Origin: Pyrococcus yayanosii CH1
Lineage (GTDB): Archaea; Methanobacteriota_B; Thermococci; Thermococcales; Thermococcaceae
Direction: 5' to 3'
DNA length: 64,000 bases
Assembly (NCBI RefSeq): GCF_000215995.1
Contig: NC_015680.1
Coordinates: 186,001-250,000 of the forward strand
The translations under genes were made by a program, and so were the position numbers. Below the pieces are notes generated by a model that was not told the origin of the DNA, did not search any database, and saw only the letters and a program-made list of their open reading frames with translations. Each line of letters starts with the position of its first letter. The first letter of the stretch is position 1. Below, in pieces: positions 7,559 through 15,353 of this stretch.

Positions 7559-8220
7559 AGGTAGCGGGGATAGACGAGGCCGGTAGGGGACCCGTCCTGG
7601 GACCCCTCGTCATCGTGGCGGTGGTTGTTGACGAAAAGAAAATGACAGAGCTCGAGGGCATCGGCGTGAGAGACTCCAAGGCCCTAACGCCCAAGAAGAG
7701 GGAGAAACTCTTCGAGAGGATACTCTCGATGGTGGATGACTACTCCATCGTGCTCGTGGAGCCGCCGGAGATAGACGCCAGGGCGGGAACCATGAATGAG
7801 CTGGAGGTCGAGAAGTTCGCCCAGGCCTTGAACTCGCTGAAGGTGAAGCCTGACGTGGTCTACGTGGACTCGGCCGATGTCAGAAGCGAGAGGTTTGGGC
7901 TTGCCCTCCGGGAGAAGCTAGCCTTCGATGCGAAGGTTGTGTCGGAGCACAAGGCCGACGCGAAGTATCCTGTTGTTTCTGCCGCATCAATTTTGGCCAA
8001 GGTAATAAGGGATAGAGAAATAGAGAAGCTTAAGCTGGAGTATGGCGATTTTGGCTCCGGATATCCGAGCGATCCGAGGACAAGGGCATTTCTCGAGGAC
8101 TACTACAGGAGACATGGAGACTTCCCCCCGATGGTCCGCAGGACATGGAAGACGGTTAAGGAAATTGAGAAACAGCTGGGGAGAAAGGGCCAACTTACCC
8201 TCGACCAATTCTTGCCCTGA
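7555..8220 (+). CDS. rnhB: Ribonuclease HII
   Basis: RNase HII of 221 residues, which cuts RNA in RNA-DNA hybrids and at single embedded ribonucleotides. The catalytic signature AGIDEAGRGPVLGP begins at residue 4, DSKAL follows near 41, and VVSAASILAKVIRDRE lies in the C-terminal half with the later catalytic Asp. The last residues read KGQLTLDQFLP: QLTLDQFL (213-220) fits a PIP box for binding the PCNA clamp. ATG overlaps the permease stop (ATGA). The 3' end overlaps the convergent gene by 26 bases. Confidence 0.95.
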   Translation: MKVAGIDEAGRGPVLGPLVIVAVVVDEKKMTELEGIGVRDSKALTPKKREKLFERILSMVDDYSIVLVEPPEIDARAGTMNELEVEKFAQALNSLKVKPDVVYVDSADVRSERFGLALREKLAFDAKVVSEHKADAKYPVVSAASILAKVIRDREIEKLKLEYGDFGSGYPSDPRTRAFLEDYYRRHGDFPPMVRRTWKTVKEIEKQLGRKGQLTLDQFLP

Positions 8221-9724
8221 TTTCCTTCAGGATCCCCCTTATCCACCTCCAGTAAATTCTTAGGGATTCCTCGAAGTACTCCCACCTAATTATGTCGTGG
8301 CCGAGCACTCCAAGGACGATGGCCCCTGGAGGGACAAGGGGCGTCGCGTAGAATATGAACTGAGTTTTCCCTCCGAGGATCCACTGTAGGGCGAAGAAGA
8401 CCACCACGGACCAGAAGGCGCCAAAAATTTCGGCGAGCTTGACCTGCCTTCTGGCCGCGTAGGGAATCGCGAATATGAATGCTACCATGGACAGCATCAG
8501 TATAGGGTCCGTCACGGCGTAGACGTCCGGGCTGTAGTGAAACGGAAAGGGCTTGAGGGAGATAAACCACATCCAGAAGGGAGAACTGGCCGGGTGCTCC
8601 CCCTTGAAGCTCAGGTGCCACGAGAAGCTTGCGAGGAACTCCTGAAGCCATGGTACAAAACCCATGGCCTTTATTATGGGAAGCTCAGGAAGAAGGAAGC
8701 CAGCCGCTGGCAGGAGAATACCCGAAATCAGGAATTCTTTGACGCTTCCCTTTCTTATGAGCTTGATCCAGAGGACGGGGAAGACGAAAGCACCGCTCAG
8801 CTTGGTTGCAGTTGCAAGACCGAGGGTCAGGCCTGAGAGCCTGTCCCTGTTCAGGGTGAGCGTTAGGAGGAAGAGGGACACGAAGAAGGCAACATGGATG
8901 TCCAGCATGGCCACTATGGAGGTAGCGAAAAGCAGGGGATCGAGGGCGACGAAGAGGAGGGCTATCCCCGCCGCCAGGTAGCTTTTCGTGAGCCTGTAGG
9001 CCACGTAGAGGACGACTAAATCGATGATGATGTGCTCGATGATGCCCGGCAGGCGCCAGAAGATGGGTTTGTCTCCTAGGAGCATGCCGAGAGCGATTAT
9101 ATCCTTGCCGAGGAAGGGGTGCTCCGTGTTCAGGTAGCGATGGATGTTTTCCTTGTCGGGATAGCGGAAGCCCGTCACAACGGAGAGGTTGCCGAGCCTT
9201 GAAACGTTGGCCACGAACTCGGCCGTGCAGTTGGTCGGAATCTCGTAGTAAACGCCGGGAAAGTTCTGATAGGGCACGTAATCCTTGAATCCGCACCTAT
9301 TGGCTATCTCCCACACCTTCAGCTTGAGGCTATCAAAATGGGCCGAGTCAAGCGTTGAGACGTTGTAGGGGATTATTTCCACCCTTATCCCGAGCCTTCT
9401 CGCGAATTCAGGTACGTGAGGGTAGTTGCGGTATTTTCCCGTGATCGTCAGGCCGAGAAAGGAAACCCTAACTTCCCCCCGATACTCGGGCTCCTTCAGG
9501 ATTACGTTGACGCCCTCGTAGCTCCCATTGACGTAATGAACGTTTATGCCAAGTCTTGCGAGGACGTTTCTTGTGGCAGGAACATACCAGACCTCATCAC
9601 CCATATAGTCGTTGACCCTTGAGGCCCACATGAGCATGTAGTAAGTGCTCCCCCCTACGAGGAGGAGAACGTAAAGCAGGAAGATCAGTGTCTTCCAGTT
9701 CCTCTTCAGTAGAGCGTAATCCAA
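8195..9724 (-). CDS. Membrane glycosyltransferase, PMT (GT39)-like
   Basis: A 509-residue polytopic membrane protein. One membrane segment lies at 13-32, then MGDEVWYVPATRNVL, which carries the acidic DE pair typical of lipid-phosphate-sugar dependent mannosyltransferases. A long extracellular loop of about 170 residues follows, with TEHPFLGKDIIALGM, and then roughly eight more membrane segments. It probably transfers a sugar from dolichyl phosphate to protein or lipid outside the membrane. Start is TTG at 9724 behind GGAGG, overlapping moeA by 19 bases. Confidence 0.78.
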   Translation of the reverse strand: MDYALLKRNWKTLIFLLYVLLLVGGSTYYMLMWASRVNDYMGDEVWYVPATRNVLARLGINVHYVNGSYEGVNVILKEPEYRGEVRVSFLGLTITGKYRNYPHVPEFARRLGIRVEIIPYNVSTLDSAHFDSLKLKVWEIANRCGFKDYVPYQNFPGVYYEIPTNCTAEFVANVSRLGNLSVVTGFRYPDKENIHRYLNTEHPFLGKDIIALGMLLGDKPIFWRLPGIIEHIIIDLVVLYVAYRLTKSYLAAGIALLFVALDPLLFATSIVAMLDIHVAFFVSLFLLTLTLNRDRLSGLTLGLATATKLSGAFVFPVLWIKLIRKGSVKEFLISGILLPAAGFLLPELPIIKAMGFVPWLQEFLASFSWHLSFKGEHPASSPFWMWFISLKPFPFHYSPDVYAVTDPILMLSMVAFIFAIPYAARRQVKLAEIFGAFWSVVVFFALQWILGGKTQFIFYATPLVPPGAIVLGVLGHDIIRWEYFEESLRIYWRWIRGILKEIRARIGRG

Positions 9725-10890
9725 ACTTCCTCCCCCTCAAGATATCCTTCGCTGTCCTCTGGGATGACGAGGTAGCCATTGCTCTCGACCAGGGAGCTCA
9801 TAATCCCGCTTCCCCTCCTCTTTATCGGCCTCGCGATGCCCCCTTCGTACCTTACCTTCACGAACTCATAGCGGCCGAGCTGGCTGGGCACCCTCTCCAT
9901 TAACCGTGCCCTCACCCTAATCTCGCAGTCCCTAGCGCCGACGAGCTTAGCGAGGGCGTGCTTGACGAAGAGGTGGAACTGAGCGAAAACTGCAACGGGA
10001 TAACCGCTCATGACGAAGACTCTCTCTCCGTAACCAATTGGCCTCCCGGGCTTTATAGTCGTCCCGTGGAAGAGGAGCCTGACGAAGTGGTGGGCGTAGT
10101 CCCTATCGCCGAAGGCGCTACCTCCGGTCACGAGCACGAGGTCATTCTCTTTCTTAGCCATCTCCATAGCCTCCCTGATCTCATGCGGGTCATCTGGAAG
10201 AACACCGTAGAAGACGGGCTCGCCAAAGTACCTCTCCACAAGGCCCATCAGCATGACGGAGTTCGTCTCGACTATTTTTCCGGCCCTAAAGGCGTCCTCG
10301 CTCGGCTCATCGATGAGCTCATCGCCCGTGACGATTATCCCGACCCTCGGCCTTCTCTTGACCCTCACCCTCTTAACGCCGAGGGCCTTAAGGATCGCGA
10401 GATCCTGGGGCCTCAGGATTTGCCCCTTCCTAAGGACAACCTGTCCTTTCTTCACATCTTCCCCTGCGAATGCGACATTTTGGCCTGGGGCCACAGGCCT
10501 TAGGACTCTGATCAAGTTACCTTCCCTTATGGCGTGCTCCTGCATGAGGACAGCGTTTGCCCCCTCAGGTATCTTAGCGCCAGTGAGAACCTTGATGCTC
10601 TTTCCGGGCTCAACCCTCTTTCGTGGAGCCCTTCCGGCGGGAACCTCCTCAATGACCTCAAGCGTTACCGGACTGTACTCCCTTGCAGCGAAGGTATCCT
10701 CGGCCCTGAGGGCGTAGCCATCGACGGCGGCCCTGTTAAAGGGGGGAATTTCAAAGGGGGTCGTTACGTCCTCGGCGAGAACTCTTCCGAGGGCTTCCTT
10801 TAGGGAAACCTCTTCATCATTAACCTCCCCGAGATCGTCCAGCATGAGCTTTAGAGCCTCTTGGTAAGGGGTGAGCCTCTTGAACTCCAT
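9706..10890 (-). CDS. moeA: Molybdopterin molybdenumtransferase-type protein (MoeA)
   Basis: Cofactor synthesis protein of 394 residues that inserts the metal (tungsten is likely in this group) into molybdopterin. The N-terminal MoeA domain has PPFNRAAVDGYALRAEDTF near 50-68; the central MPT-binding domain has GIIVTGDELIDEP and VTGGSAFGDRDYAHH; the C-terminal domain includes SNGYLVIPEDSEGYLEGEEVWI. ATG at 10890 follows GGTGGTGGC. The product would serve tungsten enzymes such as aldehyde:ferredoxin oxidoreductases encoded elsewhere. Confidence 0.9.
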   Translation of the reverse strand: MEFKRLTPYQEALKLMLDDLGEVNDEEVSLKEALGRVLAEDVTTPFEIPPFNRAAVDGYALRAEDTFAAREYSPVTLEVIEEVPAGRAPRKRVEPGKSIKVLTGAKIPEGANAVLMQEHAIREGNLIRVLRPVAPGQNVAFAGEDVKKGQVVLRKGQILRPQDLAILKALGVKRVRVKRRPRVGIIVTGDELIDEPSEDAFRAGKIVETNSVMLMGLVERYFGEPVFYGVLPDDPHEIREAMEMAKKENDLVLVTGGSAFGDRDYAHHFVRLLFHGTTIKPGRPIGYGERVFVMSGYPVAVFAQFHLFVKHALAKLVGARDCEIRVRARLMERVPSQLGRYEFVKVRYEGGIARPIKRRGSGIMSSLVESNGYLVIPEDSEGYLEGEEVWITLY

Positions 10891-10930
10891 GCCACCACCG
10901 GGGGAAGATGGTAGAGTTCTATAAAAGGCT

Positions 10931-12304
10931 TTATCCTGGCAGTGCCCCTCTCTTCTTTAGCATTGTTAGGTAGCTCGTAAAGGCACCAGCCGAAATAGTG
11001 TCCCCAAGCCCGACCGTTGAGACTGGATTAGGCACGAGCCTCGTTGGCACTATGACAACCTTGTACTCCCTCATTCTCAGCCGGCTCTTGGCCTCCTCGA
11101 AGCGGAGCTTTACGTACTCTCCCCGGTCGTTGAATGGCACGCGAAGGCCTACCTCGTAGTCCTTGGGCCCTCTTATGTCCCCAAGAGATGCCCTAGCCGC
11201 GGCGAGTGTCGTTCCGAACTCGAGACTTCTCATGAGTTCCTCTTCGGTCAGAGGGTTGTCCCTGTGGGTTATGTATATCAGGTAATAGATCGTGTGAACC
11301 TGAAGGATTTCGAAATTGAGTTCGTCGAGGATTATCTTCCCACCGAGCACGGTGTCCTCTATCCTGTTATAGAGAAATATCCTGTCCGCGAGGTCGGGGT
11401 AGCCGAGGACGTTCAGAATGTGGGCTATTTCTGCTTCATCCATGCCGACGCTGTCCACGAGCGGGAATATATTGTTCATGACCCTCTTCCTCAGCTTCCT
11501 GTCCTGAATGGACGCAAACTCTACGTGAACCTTTATGTCGGCCTCCTTCTTGAGGAGTCTTATGTCCTCCTTGGCCTTCCTGAGGTAGTAGTTGGCGTCC
11601 TTGCCGTCCGAGTAGCTTAGCCTGAGACCCTGGTAGCCGGAGAGGATGGCACCGTCAACCAGCTTCCCTATCTCAGGTAGATACGGTCTCAGCTCGTCCC
11701 TTGTCTCTATCCTGCTAAGGGTCTCGAATCTGGCTGAGACTATGAACCTGCCCGAGTGGGGCACCTCTATAACCTCGTCGCCAAGCCTGAACTCGGTACC
11801 TTTCCTGAACTCGAATATCCTGTTGACTTTAACGGGATCTCCGTCCCGATAAGCTTCTCTTATAGGCTTCAGCACTAGTTTTCCATCCACGGTCGGGTAG
11901 AGGACAGAAGGGTGGAAGAGATTGGCGAGCCTCTTGGGGAGAAATGGTGTGTAGGTGATTACCCTCCTTAGGCCAAGACTTGCGAGTAGGTTCGCGATTA
12001 TGCCCGCCTGGCCCCCGATACTCTCCATCTCATATTTGAAGCGGGAATCGAACCACTCGTTTAGGTCTTCATTAACGAGGGGAACTGCCACGGGCTTTCC
12101 AAACTTGAGGGCGTGGACGAGACGGGCCACGAAGTCAAGGGGCTCCCTTATTTCCCTGGGGTACTCCTCGATTCTCTCCCTCACAGCCTTGGGACCGAAC
12201 TCCTTTATGAGCCCCTGTATAGTCTTTCCGTCTATATGCACTATGACATCCACGTTTGCGTTGTAAGCCGTGTAAATCCTAAGCCCCCTAACCGCGTCTA
12301 TCAT
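10931..12304 (-). CDS. pfkC: ADP-dependent phosphofructokinase
   Basis: Glycolytic kinase of 457 residues that phosphorylates fructose 6-phosphate with ADP as donor, the defining step of the modified Embden-Meyerhof pathway of Thermococcales. It follows the P. furiosus enzyme closely: YTAYNANVD near residue 12, ESIGGQAGIIAN, and the catalytic PVSTVGLGDTISAG with Asp near 435. Start ATG at 12304. A glycolytic operator overlaps its ribosome site, so sugar-dependent control is expected. Confidence 0.96.
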   Translation of the reverse strand: MIDAVRGLRIYTAYNANVDVIVHIDGKTIQGLIKEFGPKAVRERIEEYPREIREPLDFVARLVHALKFGKPVAVPLVNEDLNEWFDSRFKYEMESIGGQAGIIANLLASLGLRRVITYTPFLPKRLANLFHPSVLYPTVDGKLVLKPIREAYRDGDPVKVNRIFEFRKGTEFRLGDEVIEVPHSGRFIVSARFETLSRIETRDELRPYLPEIGKLVDGAILSGYQGLRLSYSDGKDANYYLRKAKEDIRLLKKEADIKVHVEFASIQDRKLRKRVMNNIFPLVDSVGMDEAEIAHILNVLGYPDLADRIFLYNRIEDTVLGGKIILDELNFEILQVHTIYYLIYITHRDNPLTEEELMRSLEFGTTLAAARASLGDIRGPKDYEVGLRVPFNDRGEYVKLRFEEAKSRLRMREYKVVIVPTRLVPNPVSTVGLGDTISAGAFTSYLTMLKKRGALPG

Positions 12305-12308
12305 GATA

Positions 12309-12325
12309 TATCACCCGGAGTGATC
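12309..12325 (-). promoter_or_regulatory. Thermococcales glycolytic motif (TrmBL1 operator)
   Basis: TATCAC-CCGGA-GTGATC matches the known consensus TATCAC-N5-GTGATA at 11 of 12 arm positions. It lies between the TATA box (12351-12358 on the minus strand) and the pfkC start, and covers the ribosome site GGTGA. Known TrmBL1 sites downstream of the TATA box act as repressor sites when sugar is absent. Confidence 0.85.
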
Positions 12326-12350
12326 ATAAACGGTAAAGGTTAAGTGCTAC

Positions 12351-12358
12351 TTTAAAAA
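12351..12358 (-). promoter_or_regulatory. pfkC TATA box
   Basis: TTTTTAAA on the minus strand predicts a start near 12328, just before the glycolytic operator, giving a leader of about 24 bases. Confidence 0.55.
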
Positions 12359-12372
12359 CCTTTTTCGGGCAA

Positions 12373-12381
12373 CTTTATAAA
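12373..12381 (+). promoter_or_regulatory. cbf5 TATA box
   Basis: CTTTATAAA predicts a start near 12404. The ribosome site GGTGA lies at 12409-12413 before ATG 12418. The promoter is back to back with that of pfkC. Confidence 0.6.
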
Positions 12382-12417
12382 TGCGGTGCCGTAGGAAAAG
12401 CTCAGGCGGTGAGAATC

Positions 12418-13419
12418 ATGGCGAGGGACGAGGTGCGCAGGCTTCCCGCGGACGTTAAGAGGGAAGTTCTCATCAAAGACGAGAAAGCCGAGACGAATCC
12501 CAAATGGGGATACCCCCCTGAAAAGAGGCCCATGGAAATGCACATGCAGTTCGGAGTAATAAACCTCGACAAGCCTCCCGGGCCGACAAGCCACGAGGTC
12601 GTCGCTTGGATAAAAAGGTTATTTAACCTTGAGAAAGCCGGTCACGGGGGAACCCTCGACCCGAAGGTTAGCGGCGTCCTTCCAGTTGCCCTTGAAAGGG
12701 CCACTCGCGTTGTCCAAGCCCTCCTCCCCGCCGGTAAGGAGTACGTGGCTCTAATGCACCTCCACGGCGACGTTCCGGAGGAGAAGATTTATAGGGTCAT
12801 GAAGGAGTTCGAGGGAGAGATAATTCAAAGGCCGCCCTTGAGAAGTGCCGTCAAGAGGAGGCTTAGAACGAGGAAGGTTTACTATATCGAGATTTTAGAA
12901 ATTGATGGCAGAGACGTCCTCTTTAGGGCAGGTGTCGAGGCGGGAACCTACATAAGGTCTCTCATTCACCATATAGGCCTTGCCCTCGGTGTTGGAGCGC
13001 ATATGGCCGAGCTAAGAAGGACAAGAAGCGGCCCCTTCAAGGAGGACGAGACCCTCGTAACTTTCCATGACCTCGTGGACTACTATCACTTCTGGAAAGA
13101 AGATGGCATAGAAGAACACTTCCGCAGGGCTATTCAGCCGATGGAGAAGGCTGTGGAACATTTGCCGAAGGTCTGGATAAAGGACTCGGCGGTAGCCGCG
13201 GTGACGCACGGTGCCGACCTTGCCGTCCCGGGCATAGTCAAGCTACACGCGGGCATAAAGAGGGGGGACCTCGTGGCGATAATGACCCTCAAGGATGAGC
13301 TCGTCGCCCTGGGAAAGGCCCTCATGACTAGTCAGGAAATGCTCCAGAAGAGCAGGGGGATAGCTGTGGACGTTGAGAAGGTCTTCATGCCGAGGGACTG
13401 GTATCCGAAGATGTGGTAG
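12418..13419 (+). CDS. cbf5: tRNA/rRNA pseudouridine synthase Cbf5 (H/ACA RNP)
   Basis: Catalytic subunit of 333 residues of H/ACA ribonucleoproteins and a stand-alone tRNA U55 pseudouridine synthase. The TruB-type domain has GHGGTLDPKVSG with the catalytic Asp near 81, and FRAGVEAGTYIRSLIHHIG. A PUA domain ends the protein (VAAVTHGADLAVPGIVKLHAGIKRGDLVAIMTLKDELVALGKA). ATG 12418 is preferred over GTG 12409 because GGTGA lies just before it and homologs begin MARDEVRR. Partners Nop10, Gar1 and L7Ae are encoded elsewhere. Confidence 0.96.
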   Translation: MARDEVRRLPADVKREVLIKDEKAETNPKWGYPPEKRPMEMHMQFGVINLDKPPGPTSHEVVAWIKRLFNLEKAGHGGTLDPKVSGVLPVALERATRVVQALLPAGKEYVALMHLHGDVPEEKIYRVMKEFEGEIIQRPPLRSAVKRRLRTRKVYYIEILEIDGRDVLFRAGVEAGTYIRSLIHHIGLALGVGAHMAELRRTRSGPFKEDETLVTFHDLVDYYHFWKEDGIEEHFRRAIQPMEKAVEHLPKVWIKDSAVAAVTHGADLAVPGIVKLHAGIKRGDLVAIMTLKDELVALGKALMTSQEMLQKSRGIAVDVEKVFMPRDWYPKMW

Positions 13420-13552
13420 AAACTTTGCCAAGCAAAAGTTGCTGGGGAGCTATTCTTTTGTCCATTCAATTACTCTGGCTTCTTTCGTTTCATTCTAGTC
13501 GTTTTGTTATCGTTGGAAATTGAAAACGCTATCGAACTTGTAATTGGAAAAG

Positions 13553-13597
13553 CTTTTAAGGATTTTGACGTTACATGTAGTGATGATCTCTGGAGGT
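13553..13597 (+). promoter_or_regulatory. Promoter and ribosome site of the secreted cysteine-rich protein
   Basis: CTTTTAAG (13553-13560) predicts a start near 13583, and GGAGGT at 13592-13597 precedes ATG 13605. The 185-base spacer from cbf5 is AT-rich compared with its surroundings. Confidence 0.55.
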
Positions 13598-13604
13598 ATT
13601 TCCA

Positions 13605-14591
13605 ATGGAAGGCCGGGCTAAGAAGGTTTGTGTTGTCCTCTTGCTTGCCATGATGTTGAGTCTTCAGTTTGGGACTGTTCAGGAGACGAAGGCTTTAACT
13701 GATAACGCCACGAGCATAACCTTCAGGAGGGCTGTGGTTGCTTGGTACGATGAGAAGAGTAGGCTTCAGATGAACGTCACTTGGATTAATCAAACCATAG
13801 ACTTCGCGAACTTGACTAACACTTCCTGTCCCTGTCACAACTCAAGTTCCTGTGCTTCCAACTTGACTGCAAACTTTAACGTTTCCGTGGTCACGCTCTA
13901 CAACATGACGAAAAAGCACGAGCAGTTACTGTTCTTTGGGATAACAATTTATAACGGGACTTTCAACTACACCATGTACGCGCTCGTTTACAGGGCTGAG
14001 AGGAGCCAGTACAACTTTACCCTCGTCACGAGGATCTTCACTGATCCTGAGACTGGAGCGTACAAAGTCTTCCTTACTGGAATGAACATTGCTCCGAATG
14101 ATGAAAACAAGGTCGTTCTTGTTGCTGACACTATTGTCACTAGGGACAACCTCACGCTTTCAGAGTACTACTGGACTCTGAACAAGATTCTCATGAAGCT
14201 TCGCAGGGGTGACGAGACGGGCTGGATTTGGGGCAGGAGTGCGTACGAGCTGAGGCACCTCTTGCACTTGGTGAGGCTAAAACTACCAGAATACAACCAG
14301 CAGAAAGCAATGGGGTTAACAGCAGTAACTGATGTAATTGGAATAACATTAACCTGCATAACATATCCCAAGCACATAGATTGGTGGTGTGCAATAACCT
14401 CCTGTGCAACGTCAATAATACTCGGCGTGTTAGAATGTGGTGAATGTGCCGCAAGTCTTTTAGTAAGAAAACCAAATACTAAAGCATGTGCGGCATGTGT
14501 AGCTGCCATTGGCAGTATCAGTGGAGACTGTGGTAAGTGCTTTAGTGACTGGACAACAGTCTGTATTCCAGGGTATGGAACACCCGCATAG
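13605..14591 (+). CDS. Secreted protein with sequon-rich domain and C-terminal ten-cysteine domain
   Basis: I do not recognise a named family with certainty. The 328-residue protein has a signal peptide (hydrophobic core 8-25, possible cleavage after ETKA near 30), a central region of about 200 residues with some 13 N-x-S/T sequons, and a C-terminal hydrophobic domain (about 235-328) with ten cysteines spaced 10-4-10-2-13-2-10-2-7 and no sequons. The layout, with an exported leader, a ~200-residue middle and a ten-Cys peptide of ~80 residues, resembles the halocin C8 precursor, but the spacings differ. DNA of the cysteine domain is AT-richer than the first part. A peptide toxin precursor is an inference. 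Confidence 0.7.
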   Translation: MEGRAKKVCVVLLLAMMLSLQFGTVQETKALTDNATSITFRRAVVAWYDEKSRLQMNVTWINQTIDFANLTNTSCPCHNSSSCASNLTANFNVSVVTLYNMTKKHEQLLFFGITIYNGTFNYTMYALVYRAERSQYNFTLVTRIFTDPETGAYKVFLTGMNIAPNDENKVVLVADTIVTRDNLTLSEYYWTLNKILMKLRRGDETGWIWGRSAYELRHLLHLVRLKLPEYNQQKAMGLTAVTDVIGITLTCITYPKHIDWWCAITSCATSIILGVLECGECAASLLVRKPNTKACAACVAAIGSISGDCGKCFSDWTTVCIPGYGTPA

Positions 14592-14602
14592 GTGATGGTA
14601 CC

Positions 14603-14950
14603 ATGAACTTCATGTTGGCCGGAAACATAATCTCGGCTCTGATGTTTCCTTTACTTTTATACTATTCAATCTCGGCTGTAACGTCCCGAAAATTTTGGAA
14701 ACCTCAAACTTGGGCAGTACTTGCGGCTCTTCTCATGTCGGCTCGAGGATTATACAGCACTGCAGTTTATTTTAACATCATTCCATTTTACTCGTTTGTC
14801 GATAAATCGTTTAATGCATTGACTGTATTATCCCTGATTATAATGTTGCTGATAGCGGGAAGAAATAGAAAGACTATCCGATCCGAGGAAGAACGTTTTC
14901 AAGATGGTAATCGGTCAAACCATGAAACCAAACGGAAGCTGATTTTTTGA
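14603..14950 (+). CDS. Small membrane protein next to the cysteine-rich protein
   Basis: Unrecognised protein of 115 residues with about three membrane segments (near 4-24, 35-56, 68-86) and a charged, Arg/Glu-rich tail of about 30 residues. ATG 14603 follows GGTGATGGTACC only 11 bases after the upstream stop, so the two genes are probably cotranscribed. In peptide-toxin loci such partners often give immunity or export, which is the inference here. Its 3' end abuts an eroded copy of part of the upstream gene. Confidence 0.6.
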   Translation: MNFMLAGNIISALMFPLLLYYSISAVTSRKFWKPQTWAVLAALLMSARGLYSTAVYFNIIPFYSFVDKSFNALTVLSLIIMLLIAGRNRKTIRSEEERFQDGNRSNHETKRKLIF

Positions 14951-15087
14951 GTTTATACGCTGGCGACATGATTATTACCCCCAACAACCTCCTTCCGGAG
15001 TACTACTGGACTTTGGATCATGGGCTTCACTCTCAGGATGCCTCTCTTTATGCACTTGGATGGAGTATGGCGCATGCGCAAGAATAG
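14941..15087 (+). pseudogene. Eroded fragment of the secreted protein gene
   Basis: In the frame ending at TAG 15087 the sequence reads GDMIITPNNLLPEYYWTLDHGL. This matches ADTIVTRDNLTLSEYYWTLNKIL inside the protein at 13605-14591. Only about 40 codons remain. There is no signal peptide and no cysteine domain. It indicates a former second copy of the gene. Confidence 0.65.
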
Positions 15088-15132
15088 TTTGGGAATCCTT
15101 TTACTTCTTTTTGCCTCTAAGGCGTCATTCGC

Positions 15133-15318
15133 GTGAGTCTTCAGCTGGAGATGGTCTTTTTCATGGTGCTTATGGGTTTCCTTGTCTGAGGAATCCGCAA
15201 CGATAGTATTTCATTCTACGTTCTGGGAGCGGCTGGGTGGATATGGCTGGCTGTTGTTATTGCGACAGTTTTGCTGTGGCTGGAGAGTGGTTCATTGACT
15301 AGAACTTCTTGGACATAA
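15133..15318 (+). pseudogene. Interrupted small membrane protein gene
   Basis: From GTG 15133 the frame encodes VSLQLEMVFFMVLMGFLV, then TGA at 15187, then in the same frame FYVLGAAGWIWLAVVIATVLLWLES and a stop at 15316. Two hydrophobic segments separated by one stop suggest a dead two-helix protein. No selenocysteine machinery is expected in this group, so read-through is unlikely. It may belong to the duplicated toxin-like locus. Confidence 0.4.
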
Positions 15319-15323
15319 CTTAC

Positions 15324-15332
15324 CTTTATAAA
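15324..15332 (+). promoter_or_regulatory. TATA box of the methyltransferase gene (leaderless)
   Basis: CTTTATAAA lies 26 bases (centre) before ATG 15354, so the mRNA should start at or next to the initiation codon. This fixes the start and rules out an in-frame ATG at 15309. Confidence 0.6.
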
Positions 15333-15353
15333 CCCCTCAACGAACCATCTCAT

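Noticed and set aside
13579-13600. GTGATGA as a C box of another sRNA
   Set aside because: No D or D' box follows at 12 bases; it is part of the leader of the secreted protein gene.
15187-15189. In-frame TGA as selenocysteine
   Set aside because: No selenocysteine element is visible, Thermococcales are not known to use it, and the surrounding frame looks like a decayed two-helix protein.
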